Assembly (NCBI GenBank): GCA_947626225.1
Contig: CANQRH010000005.1
Coordinates: 62,001 to 126,000, forward strand
Direction: 5' to 3'
Origin: Candidatus Gastranaerophilales bacterium
GTDB taxonomy: Bacteria; Cyanobacteriota; Vampirovibrionia; Gastranaerophilales; Gastranaerophilaceae
Length of the DNA: 64,000 bases
The position numbers and the translations under genes are program-made. The notes below the pieces were generated by a model, which saw only the letters and a list, made by a program, of their open reading frames with translations, searched no databases and had not been told where the DNA came from. Below are positions 45,952 to 53,800 of this stretch, in pieces (positions within the stretch are counted from its first letter, which is position 1; each line of letters opens with the position of its first letter).

Positions 45952-47706
45952 ATGAAACGAGTTGAACTTCTTGCACCCGCAAAAGATAAGAAAACCGCAT
46001 TTGCGGCAATAAATTCGGGATGTGATGCCGTATATATCGGTGCTGCAAATTTTGGCGCACGCAAAAAAGCCGGAAATTCACTTGAAGATATCACAGAAAT
46101 TGTAAATTATGCTCATAAATTTTATGTAAGGGTTCATGTTACTGTCAATACAATTTTGACGGATGATGAGCTTATTGAAGCCCGAAAACTAATAAAAAAG
46201 CTTTTTGATATAGGCGTTGATGCAATAATCGTACAGGATATGGGGATTTTAAAGCTGGCACTTGACGGAGAAATCCCTCCGATTGAGCTTCATGCAAGCA
46301 CCCAGTGCGATAACAGAACCGTTGAAAAAGTAAAATTTTTCAGCGATATGGGAATATCACGAATTATTCCGGCAAGAGAACTTTCACTTACTGATATTAC
46401 AAATATTTGCAAATCGGTTGATGCCGATATTGAAACATTCGTCCACGGTGCATTGTGTGTATCATACAGCGGACAATGCTATATGAGTTACCGAATCGGC
46501 GGACGTTCCGCAAACAGAGGAGAATGCGCACAGGCTTGCAGAAAAAAATATTCACTAATTAACGATAAAGGGAAATATATTGCAAAAGATAAGTACCTTT
46601 TGAGTTTAAAGGATTTTAACGCCTCTAAATACTTGAAAAACCTAATTGATGCCGGGGTGAAATCATTTAAAACTGAAGGCAGGCTTAAAGATGAAAACTA
46701 TGTAAAAAATGTTACTCTTTTTTACAGAAATGAAATTGATAAATATGCACTAAAGACTTCTTCGGGCAAAGTGTTTTCGGATTTTGAACCCGATGTGCGA
46801 AAGAGTTTTAACCGCGGATTTACGGATTATTTTTTAAACGGCAGGGAAAAATGTTATAACTTTGAAAGCCCCAAATCAATCGGTGAAAAGCTCGGTATTG
46901 TTGATAAAGTTACGGACAAATATTTTACGATAAAAAATTTGAAATACAAACTTCATCCCCAAGACGGACTGTTTTTTGACGGCATGGGCTGTTTAATCAA
47001 CAGAGTTGAGGGTGATAAAGTTTTTCCTAACAAAACAGACGGGATAAAATCCGGTCAAGTTATTTACAGAAATTTTGATGCCGAATTTGAAAAGAAACTT
47101 TCAAATTCAAAAACCAAACGCAGAATTGCCGTAAAATTTTATTATAAAAACAATATTTTAACTGCCGAAGATGAGGATAAAAACCTTGCGTATGTCAATA
47201 TTGAGGCCTTTGAACAGCCTAAAAATCCGGATAAGATGAAAGAAACCTTCTTAAATCATCTTTCAAAGACGGGCGAGAGTGATTTCTATGTTGAGAATAT
47301 TGATATTCAAGATGAAATTCCGTTTCTTCAAATTTCCAAAATTAACGAAATTCGAAGGGAAATTCTATCAAAACTTATGGACGAAAGATTAAAAAATTAT
47401 CCTAAAGTTTTGCAAAAGTCGTTGAAAAGGGTTGAATTTCCATATAAAAAACTTGATTACAAGGCAAATATACATAACAAAAAAGCAAAAGAATTTTATG
47501 AGAAGTGCGGATGTAAAGTTTGTTCAATGTCGTTTGAAAGCGGAGGTTTTGCTGATGAGCTTATGCGCACAAAACATTGTCTGAAATATGCATTTGATAT
47601 GTGCAAAAGTCCCGAAAAGCTTTTCCTTGTTGATGAAAAAGGGGTAAAATATCCGCTTGAATTTGACTGTAAAAATTGTGAAATGGTTGTGAAAAATTGC
47701 AAATAA
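45952..47706 (+). CDS. U32-family peptidase / tRNA-rRNA hydroxylation-type protein
   Basis: 584 aa. U32 core: LLAPAKDKKTAFAAINSGCDAVYIGA (residues 5-30), ELHASTQCD, FVHGALCVSYSGQCYMS and the Cys cluster RGECAQACRKKY (about residues 185-196), plus a C-terminal DUF3656-like region. Relatives include RlhA (23S rRNA hydroxycytidine) and TrhP (tRNA). TATAAT lies 6 nt before the ATG (45940-45945), no Shine-Dalgarno. Confidence 0.87.
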   Translation: MKRVELLAPAKDKKTAFAAINSGCDAVYIGAANFGARKKAGNSLEDITEIVNYAHKFYVRVHVTVNTILTDDELIEARKLIKKLFDIGVDAIIVQDMGILKLALDGEIPPIELHASTQCDNRTVEKVKFFSDMGISRIIPARELSLTDITNICKSVDADIETFVHGALCVSYSGQCYMSYRIGGRSANRGECAQACRKKYSLINDKGKYIAKDKYLLSLKDFNASKYLKNLIDAGVKSFKTEGRLKDENYVKNVTLFYRNEIDKYALKTSSGKVFSDFEPDVRKSFNRGFTDYFLNGREKCYNFESPKSIGEKLGIVDKVTDKYFTIKNLKYKLHPQDGLFFDGMGCLINRVEGDKVFPNKTDGIKSGQVIYRNFDAEFEKKLSNSKTKRRIAVKFYYKNNILTAEDEDKNLAYVNIEAFEQPKNPDKMKETFLNHLSKTGESDFYVENIDIQDEIPFLQISKINEIRREILSKLMDERLKNYPKVLQKSLKRVEFPYKKLDYKANIHNKKAKEFYEKCGCKVCSMSFESGGFADELMRTKHCLKYAFDMCKSPEKLFLVDEKGVKYPLEFDCKNCEMVVKNCK

Positions 47707-47734
47707 AAAAGAGAGGTTTTTGCCTCTCTTTTTT
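47705..47734. terminator. Bidirectional terminator between U32 gene and tpiA
   Basis: Stem AAAAAAGAGAGG / CCTCTCTTTTTT with a 6-nt loop, T-runs on both strands. Confidence 0.9.
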
Positions 47735-47751
47735 GTTAATTTTATAAAAGG

Positions 47752-48552
47752 TTAAACACCGCATGCAACTTTCATTGTGTTGGCAATGATTTCGTTGAAG
47801 CTTTCGGCTTTAAGTGAAGCACCGCCTACTAAAGCACCGTCAATGTCTGATTTTGACATTTGTTCGGCGATAGTTGCAGGTTTAACGGAACCGCCGTAGA
47901 GGATTCTGATTGAATCACCCGCGGTATTTCCGGCAACTTCTTTAACTACATTTCTAATCATTGCTATTACTCTGTTAGCTTCATCGGAATCACAAGTTTT
48001 TCCCGTTCCGATTGCCCAGATAGGTTCATAAGCGATAACTGATTTTGCAACATCTTCTGATGAAATACCTTCAAGAGCTGATTTAATCTGACCTGAAATC
48101 CAGCTGTCAGTGATGCCTTGTTCTCTTTGTTCAAGGGTTTCACCGCAGCAGATAATCGGTGTAAGTCCGCCTGCTAAGATTGCTTTAGCTTTTTTGTTAA
48201 TCATTTCGTCTGTTTCAGAGAAATATTGGCGTCTTTCCGAATGCCCGATAATTACATAACTGCATCCGGCATCTTTAAGCATTTCAACGGAAATTTCGCC
48301 CGTGTAAGCTCCTGAACTTTCCCAGTGGCAATTTTGACCTGCAATTGCGATTTTTGTTCCGCCGCAGCCGCAGTCGCATTTTACTGTTTCTACTGCGGAA
48401 ATTGATGTAAATACCGGAGCAATAACAATTTCAGGTAATTGAGTTGCCGAGTAATCTTTTACAAAGTTTTTAATACCTTCAAAAACTGATTTGGCTTCGG
48501 ATTGAAGCAAATTCATTTTCCAGTTTCCTGCAATAATAGGTTTTCTTGACAT
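47752..48552 (-). CDS. tpiA: Triosephosphate isomerase
   Basis: 266 aa. NWKMN near the N-terminus, catalytic His in VIIGHSERR, catalytic Glu in AYEPIWAIGTGK, phosphate loop GGSVKP. A short Cys-rich insertion (VKCDCGCGGTK, about residues 58-68) is unusual for the family. AAGGAGAA upstream of the ATG. Confidence 0.95.
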   Translation of the reverse strand: MSRKPIIAGNWKMNLLQSEAKSVFEGIKNFVKDYSATQLPEIVIAPVFTSISAVETVKCDCGCGGTKIAIAGQNCHWESSGAYTGEISVEMLKDAGCSYVIIGHSERRQYFSETDEMINKKAKAILAGGLTPIICCGETLEQREQGITDSWISGQIKSALEGISSEDVAKSVIAYEPIWAIGTGKTCDSDEANRVIAMIRNVVKEVAGNTAGDSIRILYGGSVKPATIAEQMSKSDIDGALVGGASLKAESFNEIIANTMKVACGV

Positions 48553-48651
48553 AACTTTTCTCCTTTTCCTGTAAACATTATATGAAGAAAAAAAATATTT
48601 GCAAAGAGCAGTACTTTTTTCGGAGTTATTCTTGGGACGGGGAATTATTAC

Positions 48652-48674
48652 ACAAAAAATCCCGCCGAAGCGGG
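48652..48674 (-). terminator. Rho-independent terminator of the EF-hand gene
   Basis: On the minus strand CCCGC-TTCG-GCGGG followed by ATTTTTTG. Confidence 0.85.
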
Positions 48675-48695
48675 AAATTCCTTTCCTGAACGTTA

Positions 48696-49247
48696 CTAAG
48701 ATTTATTGTTAGATTTGTATTTGTAGCTTAATAAGCTGTATGTATCGCTTGTTGATGAACTGTCTCCGTAGAATACGGACATATCTGTTGCACGTCTGTT
48801 GTTAAATTCATCTTCAACTTCCATGCGGGCGCAATTTATATCATAAGCCGATATTTCCGCGCTTGTAATTCTTCCGTCATGATTTGTGTCCATATCGTCA
48901 AAGTGTTCAAGAATTTTTGTCATTGTGCTTTCCGATAACCCGCTTGAACCGGATGCGTAAAGCTGTGTCAATTCAGCTTTGGTCAATCCTTGAGTTGATA
49001 TCATGTTTGACAGATTGTTCATTTCTTCGGAAGTTATTATTCCGTCACCGTCTTTGTCTATGTTGGTAAAATTGCTCTGAAGATACGACGCAAAGGACTG
49101 GTTAAGTACATTTAAATTTGTACTTTTTGTTCTTGCTTCGTTAAGTTTTTCAAGTGTTAATCCTTCGGGATACTGAGATGCAAGATATGAATACGTGTTT
49201 GTCAGTCCCGAATAAATTCCCGATAATATACCGTTGTTATTTGCCAT
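48696..49247 (-). CDS. EF-hand calcium-binding protein
   Basis: 183 aa. Two canonical EF-hand loops: DKDGDGIITSEE (about residues 60-71) and DTNHDGRITSAE (about 117-128). No signal peptide; N- and C-termini are helical, with a basic tail. GAGGTAG upstream of the ATG, own terminator. Prokaryotic EF-hand proteins of this size often buffer or sense calcium; the target is unknown. Confidence 0.85.
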   Translation of the reverse strand: MANNNGILSGIYSGLTNTYSYLASQYPEGLTLEKLNEARTKSTNLNVLNQSFASYLQSNFTNIDKDGDGIITSEEMNNLSNMISTQGLTKAELTQLYASGSSGLSESTMTKILEHFDDMDTNHDGRITSAEISAYDINCARMEVEDEFNNRRATDMSVFYGDSSSTSDTYSLLSYKYKSNNKS

Positions 49248-49347
49248 AAATATCTACCTCAGTCACATTTTAATTATTTTACGGGAAAAGTCAAACCTCC
49301 ATATAAATGATATTTGTAAAAATATGTAACAATAGTACGAAAATTCC

Positions 49348-49375
49348 TAAAGTTTTTCGACTAAACTGCCGATTA
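49348..49375 (+). promoter_or_regulatory. Sigma-28-type promoter
   Basis: TAAAGTTT, a 12-nt spacer, GCCGATTA; 33 nt before the ATG at 49409. Close match to the FliA/SigD consensus. Confidence 0.7.
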
Positions 49376-49408
49376 ATAATTTGTTCACATAAGAAAAAGG
49401 AGTGTGTA

Positions 49409-49630
49409 ATGGACGAAAAAAAACTTACGGATATGGAAGATTTGATGCTTGATTACGGTGAAATGACAAGTTTTGATTTCAATTCACTTGATTACAGGCA
49501 GGTTAGGGAGCTTCAGAGAGTTACGGGAAGTGAATATTCCGACAAGCCCTATGCGTTTAAATACGGAAATTTTGATTTGGTAGACATGATTCATTCATTT
49601 TTAACCCAAAATCAAAAAGGAGAAGCATAA
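49409..49630 (+). CDS. Small acidic protein (73 aa) under a sigma-28 promoter
   Basis: 73 aa from ATG 49409 (GGAG upstream); the longer ORF back to 49307 would read through the promoter. Acidic N-terminal half (DEKKLTDMEDLMLDYGEM), aromatic-rich C-terminal half. Overlaps the next small gene (TAATG). Not recognised. Confidence 0.65.
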   Translation: MDEKKLTDMEDLMLDYGEMTSFDFNSLDYRQVRELQRVTGSEYSDKPYAFKYGNFDLVDMIHSFLTQNQKGEA

Positions 49631-49842
49631 TGAACGATAAAGAACTTTTTGAAAACAATTGTCTTCCTCTCTTTTGGCTTGAAGATGAGGAGCGGTTTGA
49701 AAAACCCGCAGTACAGAGAAAAGATTTAAACACTCTTTTATCGGAGCTTGAAGAAATAAAAAACAGGATAGATGATATCTCGGCAAGAGAATGGCATCTT
49801 GCAAAACTGTTAAATTTACACAATGCCGGAATTTCCGGTTAA
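49630..49842 (+). CDS. Small helical protein (70 aa)
   Basis: 70 aa. N-terminal LFENNCLPLFWLEDEERFEKP, then a heptad-like helix (NTLLSELEEIKNRIDDISAREWHL in the pattern of a coiled coil). Cotranslated with the preceding small gene and ended by the terminator at 49861. Unknown; the pair may form a complex. Confidence 0.6.
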   Translation: MNDKELFENNCLPLFWLEDEERFEKPAVQRKDLNTLLSELEEIKNRIDDISAREWHLAKLLNLHNAGISG

Positions 49843-49860
49843 GGCTACCGGGCCTGGGTA

Positions 49861-49892
49861 AAAAAAATTCCGCATAACGCGGAATTTTTTTT
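49861..49892. terminator. Bidirectional terminator
   Basis: Stem AAAAAAATTCCGC / GCGGAATTTTTTT, 5-nt loop. It serves the small-gene pair and the convergent Cys-rich gene. Confidence 0.88.
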
Positions 49893-50097
49893 AAGCAAAT
49901 TTAGGAATGCCCGCAGCATTAATGAGAATGTCAATAACTTTCGGCATTTGGCACTTAAAGGAATAATTGCCGTTTCTGAGCGAACATTTTGTGCAGTCGC
50001 ATTTGATTGAATAACATTCCAAAGCCTGCTCCGTCCAGTTTTGAGTGACGGATTCCGATAATTCCCCGTTGTTTTGCGGATAAAATACTTCTTCCAT
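49891..50097 (-). CDS. Small cysteine-rich protein (68 aa)
   Basis: 68 aa from ATG 50097 (GAGGTG upstream); a TTG 4 codons earlier is less likely. It carries ECYSIKCDCTKCSLRNG then SFKCQMPKVIDILI: five closely spaced Cys, suggesting a zinc or iron-sulfur site. A GCCGATAA box (50134-50141, minus) lies upstream. Not recognised beyond a pattern I associate with Gastranaerophilales genomes. Confidence 0.6.
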   Translation of the reverse strand: MEEVFYPQNNGELSESVTQNWTEQALECYSIKCDCTKCSLRNGNYSFKCQMPKVIDILINAAGIPKFA

Positions 50098-50133
50098 AGA
50101 ACACCTCAATACTTAACCCATTTATATTTTAAA

Positions 50134-50141
50134 TTATCGGC
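50134..50141 (-). promoter_or_regulatory. Sigma-28 -10-like box GCCGATAA
   Basis: Perfect GCCGATAA on the minus strand, 36 nt before the start of the Cys-rich gene. No clear TAAA -35 at the right distance, so weak. Confidence 0.3.
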
Positions 50142-50269
50142 ACTGAATTTTAATCCTTCAAACAGTTGAAAAATACCTTAAATATTCGGCTTAATAATTC
50201 TTAATGAAAAAGGCAATTTTTTCTGCATTAAATACTTTATATATATAAAGGATACAAGAGAGGATTTCT

Positions 50270-50758
50270 ATGGTCGATAAAGTAAGCGGTATAACCGAAT
50301 CTAATGCATCATCTATACAGTTAAATAAAAAAGTTACGAACCCGTTTATCAATACTGTTTTCAATTTAAGAACTAAAAAAGGTGAAGCAGGTGAAACATT
50401 AACTGTTCGGGAAATGCTTTATGAACAAGCGGCTAATCTGCCGGCAAATATCCGTGAAAAATATCTTGAATTTCTTGAAAAGGGTGAAACTAAAAGAGAT
50501 TTCATTGATATGCTCAATGAAAGATACGAGAAAAAACAGGCTGAATTTGAAGCCGCTTGGGCTGAATATCAGGCATCTAAAGATAATCTTAAATTATTAA
50601 CGAAAATATATGAAACATTAGAAAAGAAATATGCAAATTCGGACAGCGATTTTGAACAATCAAAAGTTGAGCTTGCATTTAAGAACGCAAGAATCAGTGA
50701 AATGAGCACTGATGCATTACTCGGTAAATGTTCCGACATTGCACACAGAATTGTTTAA
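50270..50758 (+). CDS. Coiled-coil protein of unknown function (162 aa)
   Basis: 162 aa, mostly helical. Residues about 85-150 form a charged coiled coil (RYEKKQAEFEAAWAEYQASK, IYETLEKKYANSDSDFEQSK). No signal peptide. Moderate GAGAGG upstream. The upstream 160 nt contain no clear promoter of either type. Not recognised. Confidence 0.65.
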   Translation: MVDKVSGITESNASSIQLNKKVTNPFINTVFNLRTKKGEAGETLTVREMLYEQAANLPANIREKYLEFLEKGETKRDFIDMLNERYEKKQAEFEAAWAEYQASKDNLKLLTKIYETLEKKYANSDSDFEQSKVELAFKNARISEMSTDALLGKCSDIAHRIV

Positions 50759-50786
50759 CCTTTGTAACATCTGTTTTTAACCATGC

Positions 50787-50846
50787 TTGCAATTTTTTCT
50801 TTATATATTATCCTATTCCTGTAGAGTGCTTACGCCAATAACACTC
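50787..50846 (+). promoter_or_regulatory. rpsO promoter and short leader hairpin
   Basis: TTGCAA, 16-nt spacer, TATCCT (50809-50814), then a leader hairpin GAGTG...CACTC (50824-50846) just before the ribosome site AAAGGA. It might take part in S15 autoregulation; low confidence. Confidence 0.3.
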
Positions 50847-50866
50847 AACAAGTAAAGGATAAAAAT

Positions 50867-51130
50867 ATGAACCTTAAAAACAAAAAAGAAATCGTTAAAA
50901 AGTACGGTAAAAATGAAAAAGATACAGGCTCTACGGCAGTTCAGGTTGCCATGATGAGTAAAAAAATTACCGAGCTTACCGAACATTTGAAAACAAATCA
51001 AAAAGATTTCGCCACTAAAAGAGGTCTTTTGATGATGGTAGGTAAAAGAAAAAAACTGCTTTCTTATTTGAAATCTCAAAATCTCGAAGAATACAGAGAT
51101 TTGATTAAAAAACTCAAAATCAGAGGTTAA
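50867..51130 (+). CDS. rpsO: 30S ribosomal protein S15
   Basis: 87 aa, usual size. GSTAVQVAMMSKKITELTEHL and KRGLLMMVGKRKKLLSYL are the family signatures. AAAGGA upstream; terminator directly downstream, so it is a single-gene unit. Confidence 0.96.
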   Translation: MNLKNKKEIVKKYGKNEKDTGSTAVQVAMMSKKITELTEHLKTNQKDFATKRGLLMMVGKRKKLLSYLKSQNLEEYRDLIKKLKIRG

Positions 51131-51133
51131 CAC

Positions 51134-51160
51134 AAAGCCGGCCGCAAGGTCGGCTTTTTT
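51134..51160 (+). terminator. Rho-independent terminator after rpsO
   Basis: Stem AAAGCCGGCC / GGTCGGCTTT (one G-T pair), GCAA loop, T-run. Confidence 0.9.
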
Positions 51161-51281
51161 AATGTTTCTTAATAAAATTCCAAGATTAGGACAAATTTTT
51201 TTTTCAGTGTCCTTAAATAATTTATGTTAATCTCTCCCATAAGACCTTTCATGTTTCCGCGTGTTTTTATAATCTGTATTC

Positions 51282-51309
51282 TTGACCTAAAATTTTTATA
51301 AACTATATT
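51282..51309 (+). promoter_or_regulatory. Leaderless-type promoter of hydF
   Basis: TTGACC, a 16-nt spacer, TATATT, then 6 nt to the GTG start at 51316. No Shine-Dalgarno. Confidence 0.6.
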
Positions 51310-51315
51310 TAAGTT

Positions 51316-52494
51316 GTGAAAACATTAAAATCAATGAGATTACACATAGGATTTTTCGGCAGAACAAATGTCGGCAAATCTTCTCTGCTTAACAGAATTA
51401 CAAATCAAGAAATATCCATTGTATCGGATATTGCGGGAACTACAACTGATGTTGTTGAAAAATCCATGGAACTTTTGCCTGTCGGTCCGGTTACCTTCCT
51501 CGATACCGCAGGGCTTGATGATGACACGGAACTTGCTTCTCAGCGTATTGAAAAAACAATGAAAATTATTAACCGTATCGATGCTGCGGTGGTTGTATGT
51601 GATTATAACGGCTTTACGGGCTATGAAAATGAACTTGTCCGAAAACTTGACGAACTGAAAATACCTTATCTTATTGCAGTTAACAAATGCGATATAGAAA
51701 AAAGAATTGTTGAAGGGTATGAAAATATTTTGTATACCTCAATTAAAGATGAAGATATTGTTTTCAAATTTAAAAATGCGCTTGTAAAACTGCTCCCTGA
51801 TGATTTTGTAAATTCGCCGAAAATCGCGGGTGATCTGGTTGATGCGAAAAGTACGGTTATACTTGTAATTCCGATTGATAAAGAAGCACCCAAAGGAAGA
51901 ATAATTTTACCGCAGGTGCAAACTCTGCGTGATTTGCTTGACAGTGACTGTTTGGTTTATACGGTAAAGGAAACGGAACTGGAACAGGCGCTGCAAAATC
52001 TGAAGACTCCGCCTTCACTTGTAATTACGGATTCTCAAGCATTCAAAAAGGTATCGGAAATTGTTCCCGAAAATATTGCACTTACGTCTTTTTCCATTCT
52101 TTTTGCAAGATTAAAAGGAGATTTGGGCGAATTTATTAACGGTGCAAAAGCGATTGATGATTTAAAAGACGGCGACAGAGTTTTGATTTTGGAAAGCTGC
52201 ACGCATCACGCTATTGAGGATGATATAGGCAGAGTAAAAATTCCCGCTCTATTGCGTAAAAAAACAGGGAAAAACCTTGTTATCGAAAACTTTGCAGGTC
52301 ATGATTTCCCCGATATAAGCGGATACAAACTAATAATTCATTGCGGTGCCTGTATGACAAACAGACGTGAGGTTCTCTCAAGGATTATACTCGCAAACAA
52401 AGCCGCTGTACCAATTACAAACTACGGGATTGCTATATCTTACTGCCTCGGAATATTGCCGCGCGCCGTAAAGATATTTAGTACAAAAATATGA
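51316..52494 (+). CDS. hydF: [FeFe]-hydrogenase maturation GTPase HydF
   Basis: 392 aa, GTG start. N-terminal Era/TrmE-like GTPase: GRTNVGKSS (about residues 15-23), DIAGTTTD, DTAG, NKCD. Dimerisation domain in the middle. C-terminal iron-sulfur domain with ESCTHHAIEDDIGRVKIP and HCGACMTNR (Cys ligands). It carries the di-iron subcluster to hydrogenase. hydE, hydG and hydA are not in the window. Confidence 0.93.
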   Translation: MKTLKSMRLHIGFFGRTNVGKSSLLNRITNQEISIVSDIAGTTTDVVEKSMELLPVGPVTFLDTAGLDDDTELASQRIEKTMKIINRIDAAVVVCDYNGFTGYENELVRKLDELKIPYLIAVNKCDIEKRIVEGYENILYTSIKDEDIVFKFKNALVKLLPDDFVNSPKIAGDLVDAKSTVILVIPIDKEAPKGRIILPQVQTLRDLLDSDCLVYTVKETELEQALQNLKTPPSLVITDSQAFKKVSEIVPENIALTSFSILFARLKGDLGEFINGAKAIDDLKDGDRVLILESCTHHAIEDDIGRVKIPALLRKKTGKNLVIENFAGHDFPDISGYKLIIHCGACMTNRREVLSRIILANKAAVPITNYGIAISYCLGILPRAVKIFSTKI

Positions 52495-52528
52495 TAACAT
52501 TTTTGTAATTTGCCGATAGTATTGAATT

Positions 52529-52834
52529 ATGTGTGAGGATAAGGAACTTAAAAAAGTCGGGCTGGAGCTTATGTTTATGACACCCGAAAAAGGCTCCGGC
52601 AACGAGTGGATTACGGCGGTAGAACTTGCCAAAATGGTTGAACTTCCGCTTGAAACCGTCAAAAGAAAATTGGTTATTCTCCGCGATAAAGAAATCGTAA
52701 GAGTTAAAGGTATTAAACCTAAATACTGGAAGTTTGATGATTATTCTTTTCAGAGAATGGATGAAGATGATGAAGTCTACAAACTTCTGTGCAGCTTTGA
52801 TGATGTTGATTTTGACAGATTTTTTAACTATTGA
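52529..52834 (+). CDS. Small winged-helix-like protein (101 aa)
   Basis: 101 aa. Residues about 25-70 look like a winged helix (EWITAVELAKMVELPLETVKRKLVILRDKEIVRVKG), followed by an acidic aromatic tail. TAGTAT lies 6 nt before the ATG, no Shine-Dalgarno. Next to hydF; may regulate neighbouring genes. Not assigned to a named family. Confidence 0.65.
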   Translation: MCEDKELKKVGLELMFMTPEKGSGNEWITAVELAKMVELPLETVKRKLVILRDKEIVRVKGIKPKYWKFDDYSFQRMDEDDEVYKLLCSFDDVDFDRFFNY

Positions 52835-52858
52835 TTATCTTTATGTTATGATTAACTT

Positions 52859-52969
52859 ATGGAACTCTTAAGGAAATCAAAATCTGAACTCGTCGGGGGG
52901 GGGGCAAAAGCAATGATTTATTCTGTATCAGGGACGGTTGGAAATATAATCGGCGAAATACTGCTGTAA
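52859..52969 (+). other. Short ORF containing the G10 tract (N-terminal part of a phase-switched gene?)
   Basis: 36 codons from ATG 52859, running through the G10 tract and stopping at 52967-52969. With 8 or 11 G instead of 10 the same start would read on (via KSNDLFCIRDGWKYN and KHYKIINFFGLKFKL) directly into the DUF1796-like frame below. No clear Shine-Dalgarno. Confidence 0.45.
52895..52904. repeat. Homopolymer tract G10
   Basis: Ten consecutive G in a region of about two-thirds A+T. No other such tract occurs in the window. Length changes here would switch the reading frame of the gene that follows. Confidence 0.95.
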
Positions 52970-53010
52970 AGCATTACAAGATTATAAATTTCTTCGGGCT
53001 AAAATTTAAG

Positions 53011-53748
53011 TTGAATACGGCAAGATACCATTACAAATGTATCTTCTGCGATTTGCTGGTTCTGTATCGAAATTATAAAGATAAAAAAACGGTTTCGGAT
53101 TGTAAAAGTTATAAAATTATTCCGCTCGGACAATATTGTTTCCCGCGCGTAATAACTTCTTTCAGTAAATTAAAGCCCTTGAAAAAAGACGGAGAAAAAA
53201 CATACCCGTTTGATTTGGCTTTTTTCAATGAGATGGATGCTGTGACGGAACTAATTAACACAAAATTTGAAAAATTTTATGACGATATGGAATATGATTA
53301 TGAACATAAATATTGGATTAATAAAAAATGGAATGCCGTTTTTAACCATGAAGCCGATTTTACATTGAAACAGTTTAAAGAGAGATATAACGCCAGAATA
53401 AAGAATTTATACGAGGATTTTAATGATAAATCTTCATATAAATTCTTCGTAATAGCAACTTTTTCCAAACTTTCAGCTCTTGTTCTTGATGATTTGGTCA
53501 AAACTCTTTATAAGTATAATCCGGACGGAAACTTTATATTAATAATTATTTCTCAGAATGTAAAACAAATAAAATATTTTAATGAAAAAATATATGTTAT
53601 AAATCAAACCGAAAAATTTGTAAATTTATCGGACTGGATTCAGGAATTAAGAGAGCTGTCAACAAAACAATCAAGAAAGATTTATAATAAAGTAACAAAA
53701 GAATTGAAAAAAATTATTCTGACAAAATTTCAACATAATAATTTTTAA
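53011..53748 (+). CDS. DUF1796-like papain-fold protein, 5' end out of frame
   Basis: 245 aa if read from TTG 53011. The frame is open back to 52888, but it contains no ATG/GTG there. KIIPLGQYCFPRVIT and KTYPFDLAF match the S-LG-x-C ... PFD signature of DUF1796 (putative papain-like cysteine peptidases), usually found in surface-polysaccharide clusters; Cys in GQYC and His in VFNHE are likely catalytic. The residues before 53011 look coding, so the true start is probably upstream across the G10 tract at 52859. Either phase-variable (now OFF), a pseudogene, or a homopolymer length error. Confidence 0.65.
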   Translation: MNTARYHYKCIFCDLLVLYRNYKDKKTVSDCKSYKIIPLGQYCFPRVITSFSKLKPLKKDGEKTYPFDLAFFNEMDAVTELINTKFEKFYDDMEYDYEHKYWINKKWNAVFNHEADFTLKQFKERYNARIKNLYEDFNDKSSYKFFVIATFSKLSALVLDDLVKTLYKYNPDGNFILIIISQNVKQIKYFNEKIYVINQTEKFVNLSDWIQELRELSTKQSRKIYNKVTKELKKIILTKFQHNNF

Positions 53749-53800
53749 ATTTATTAATTATTGACAGTTTTTATACGTTATTAAAAAAACTTAAATTATT

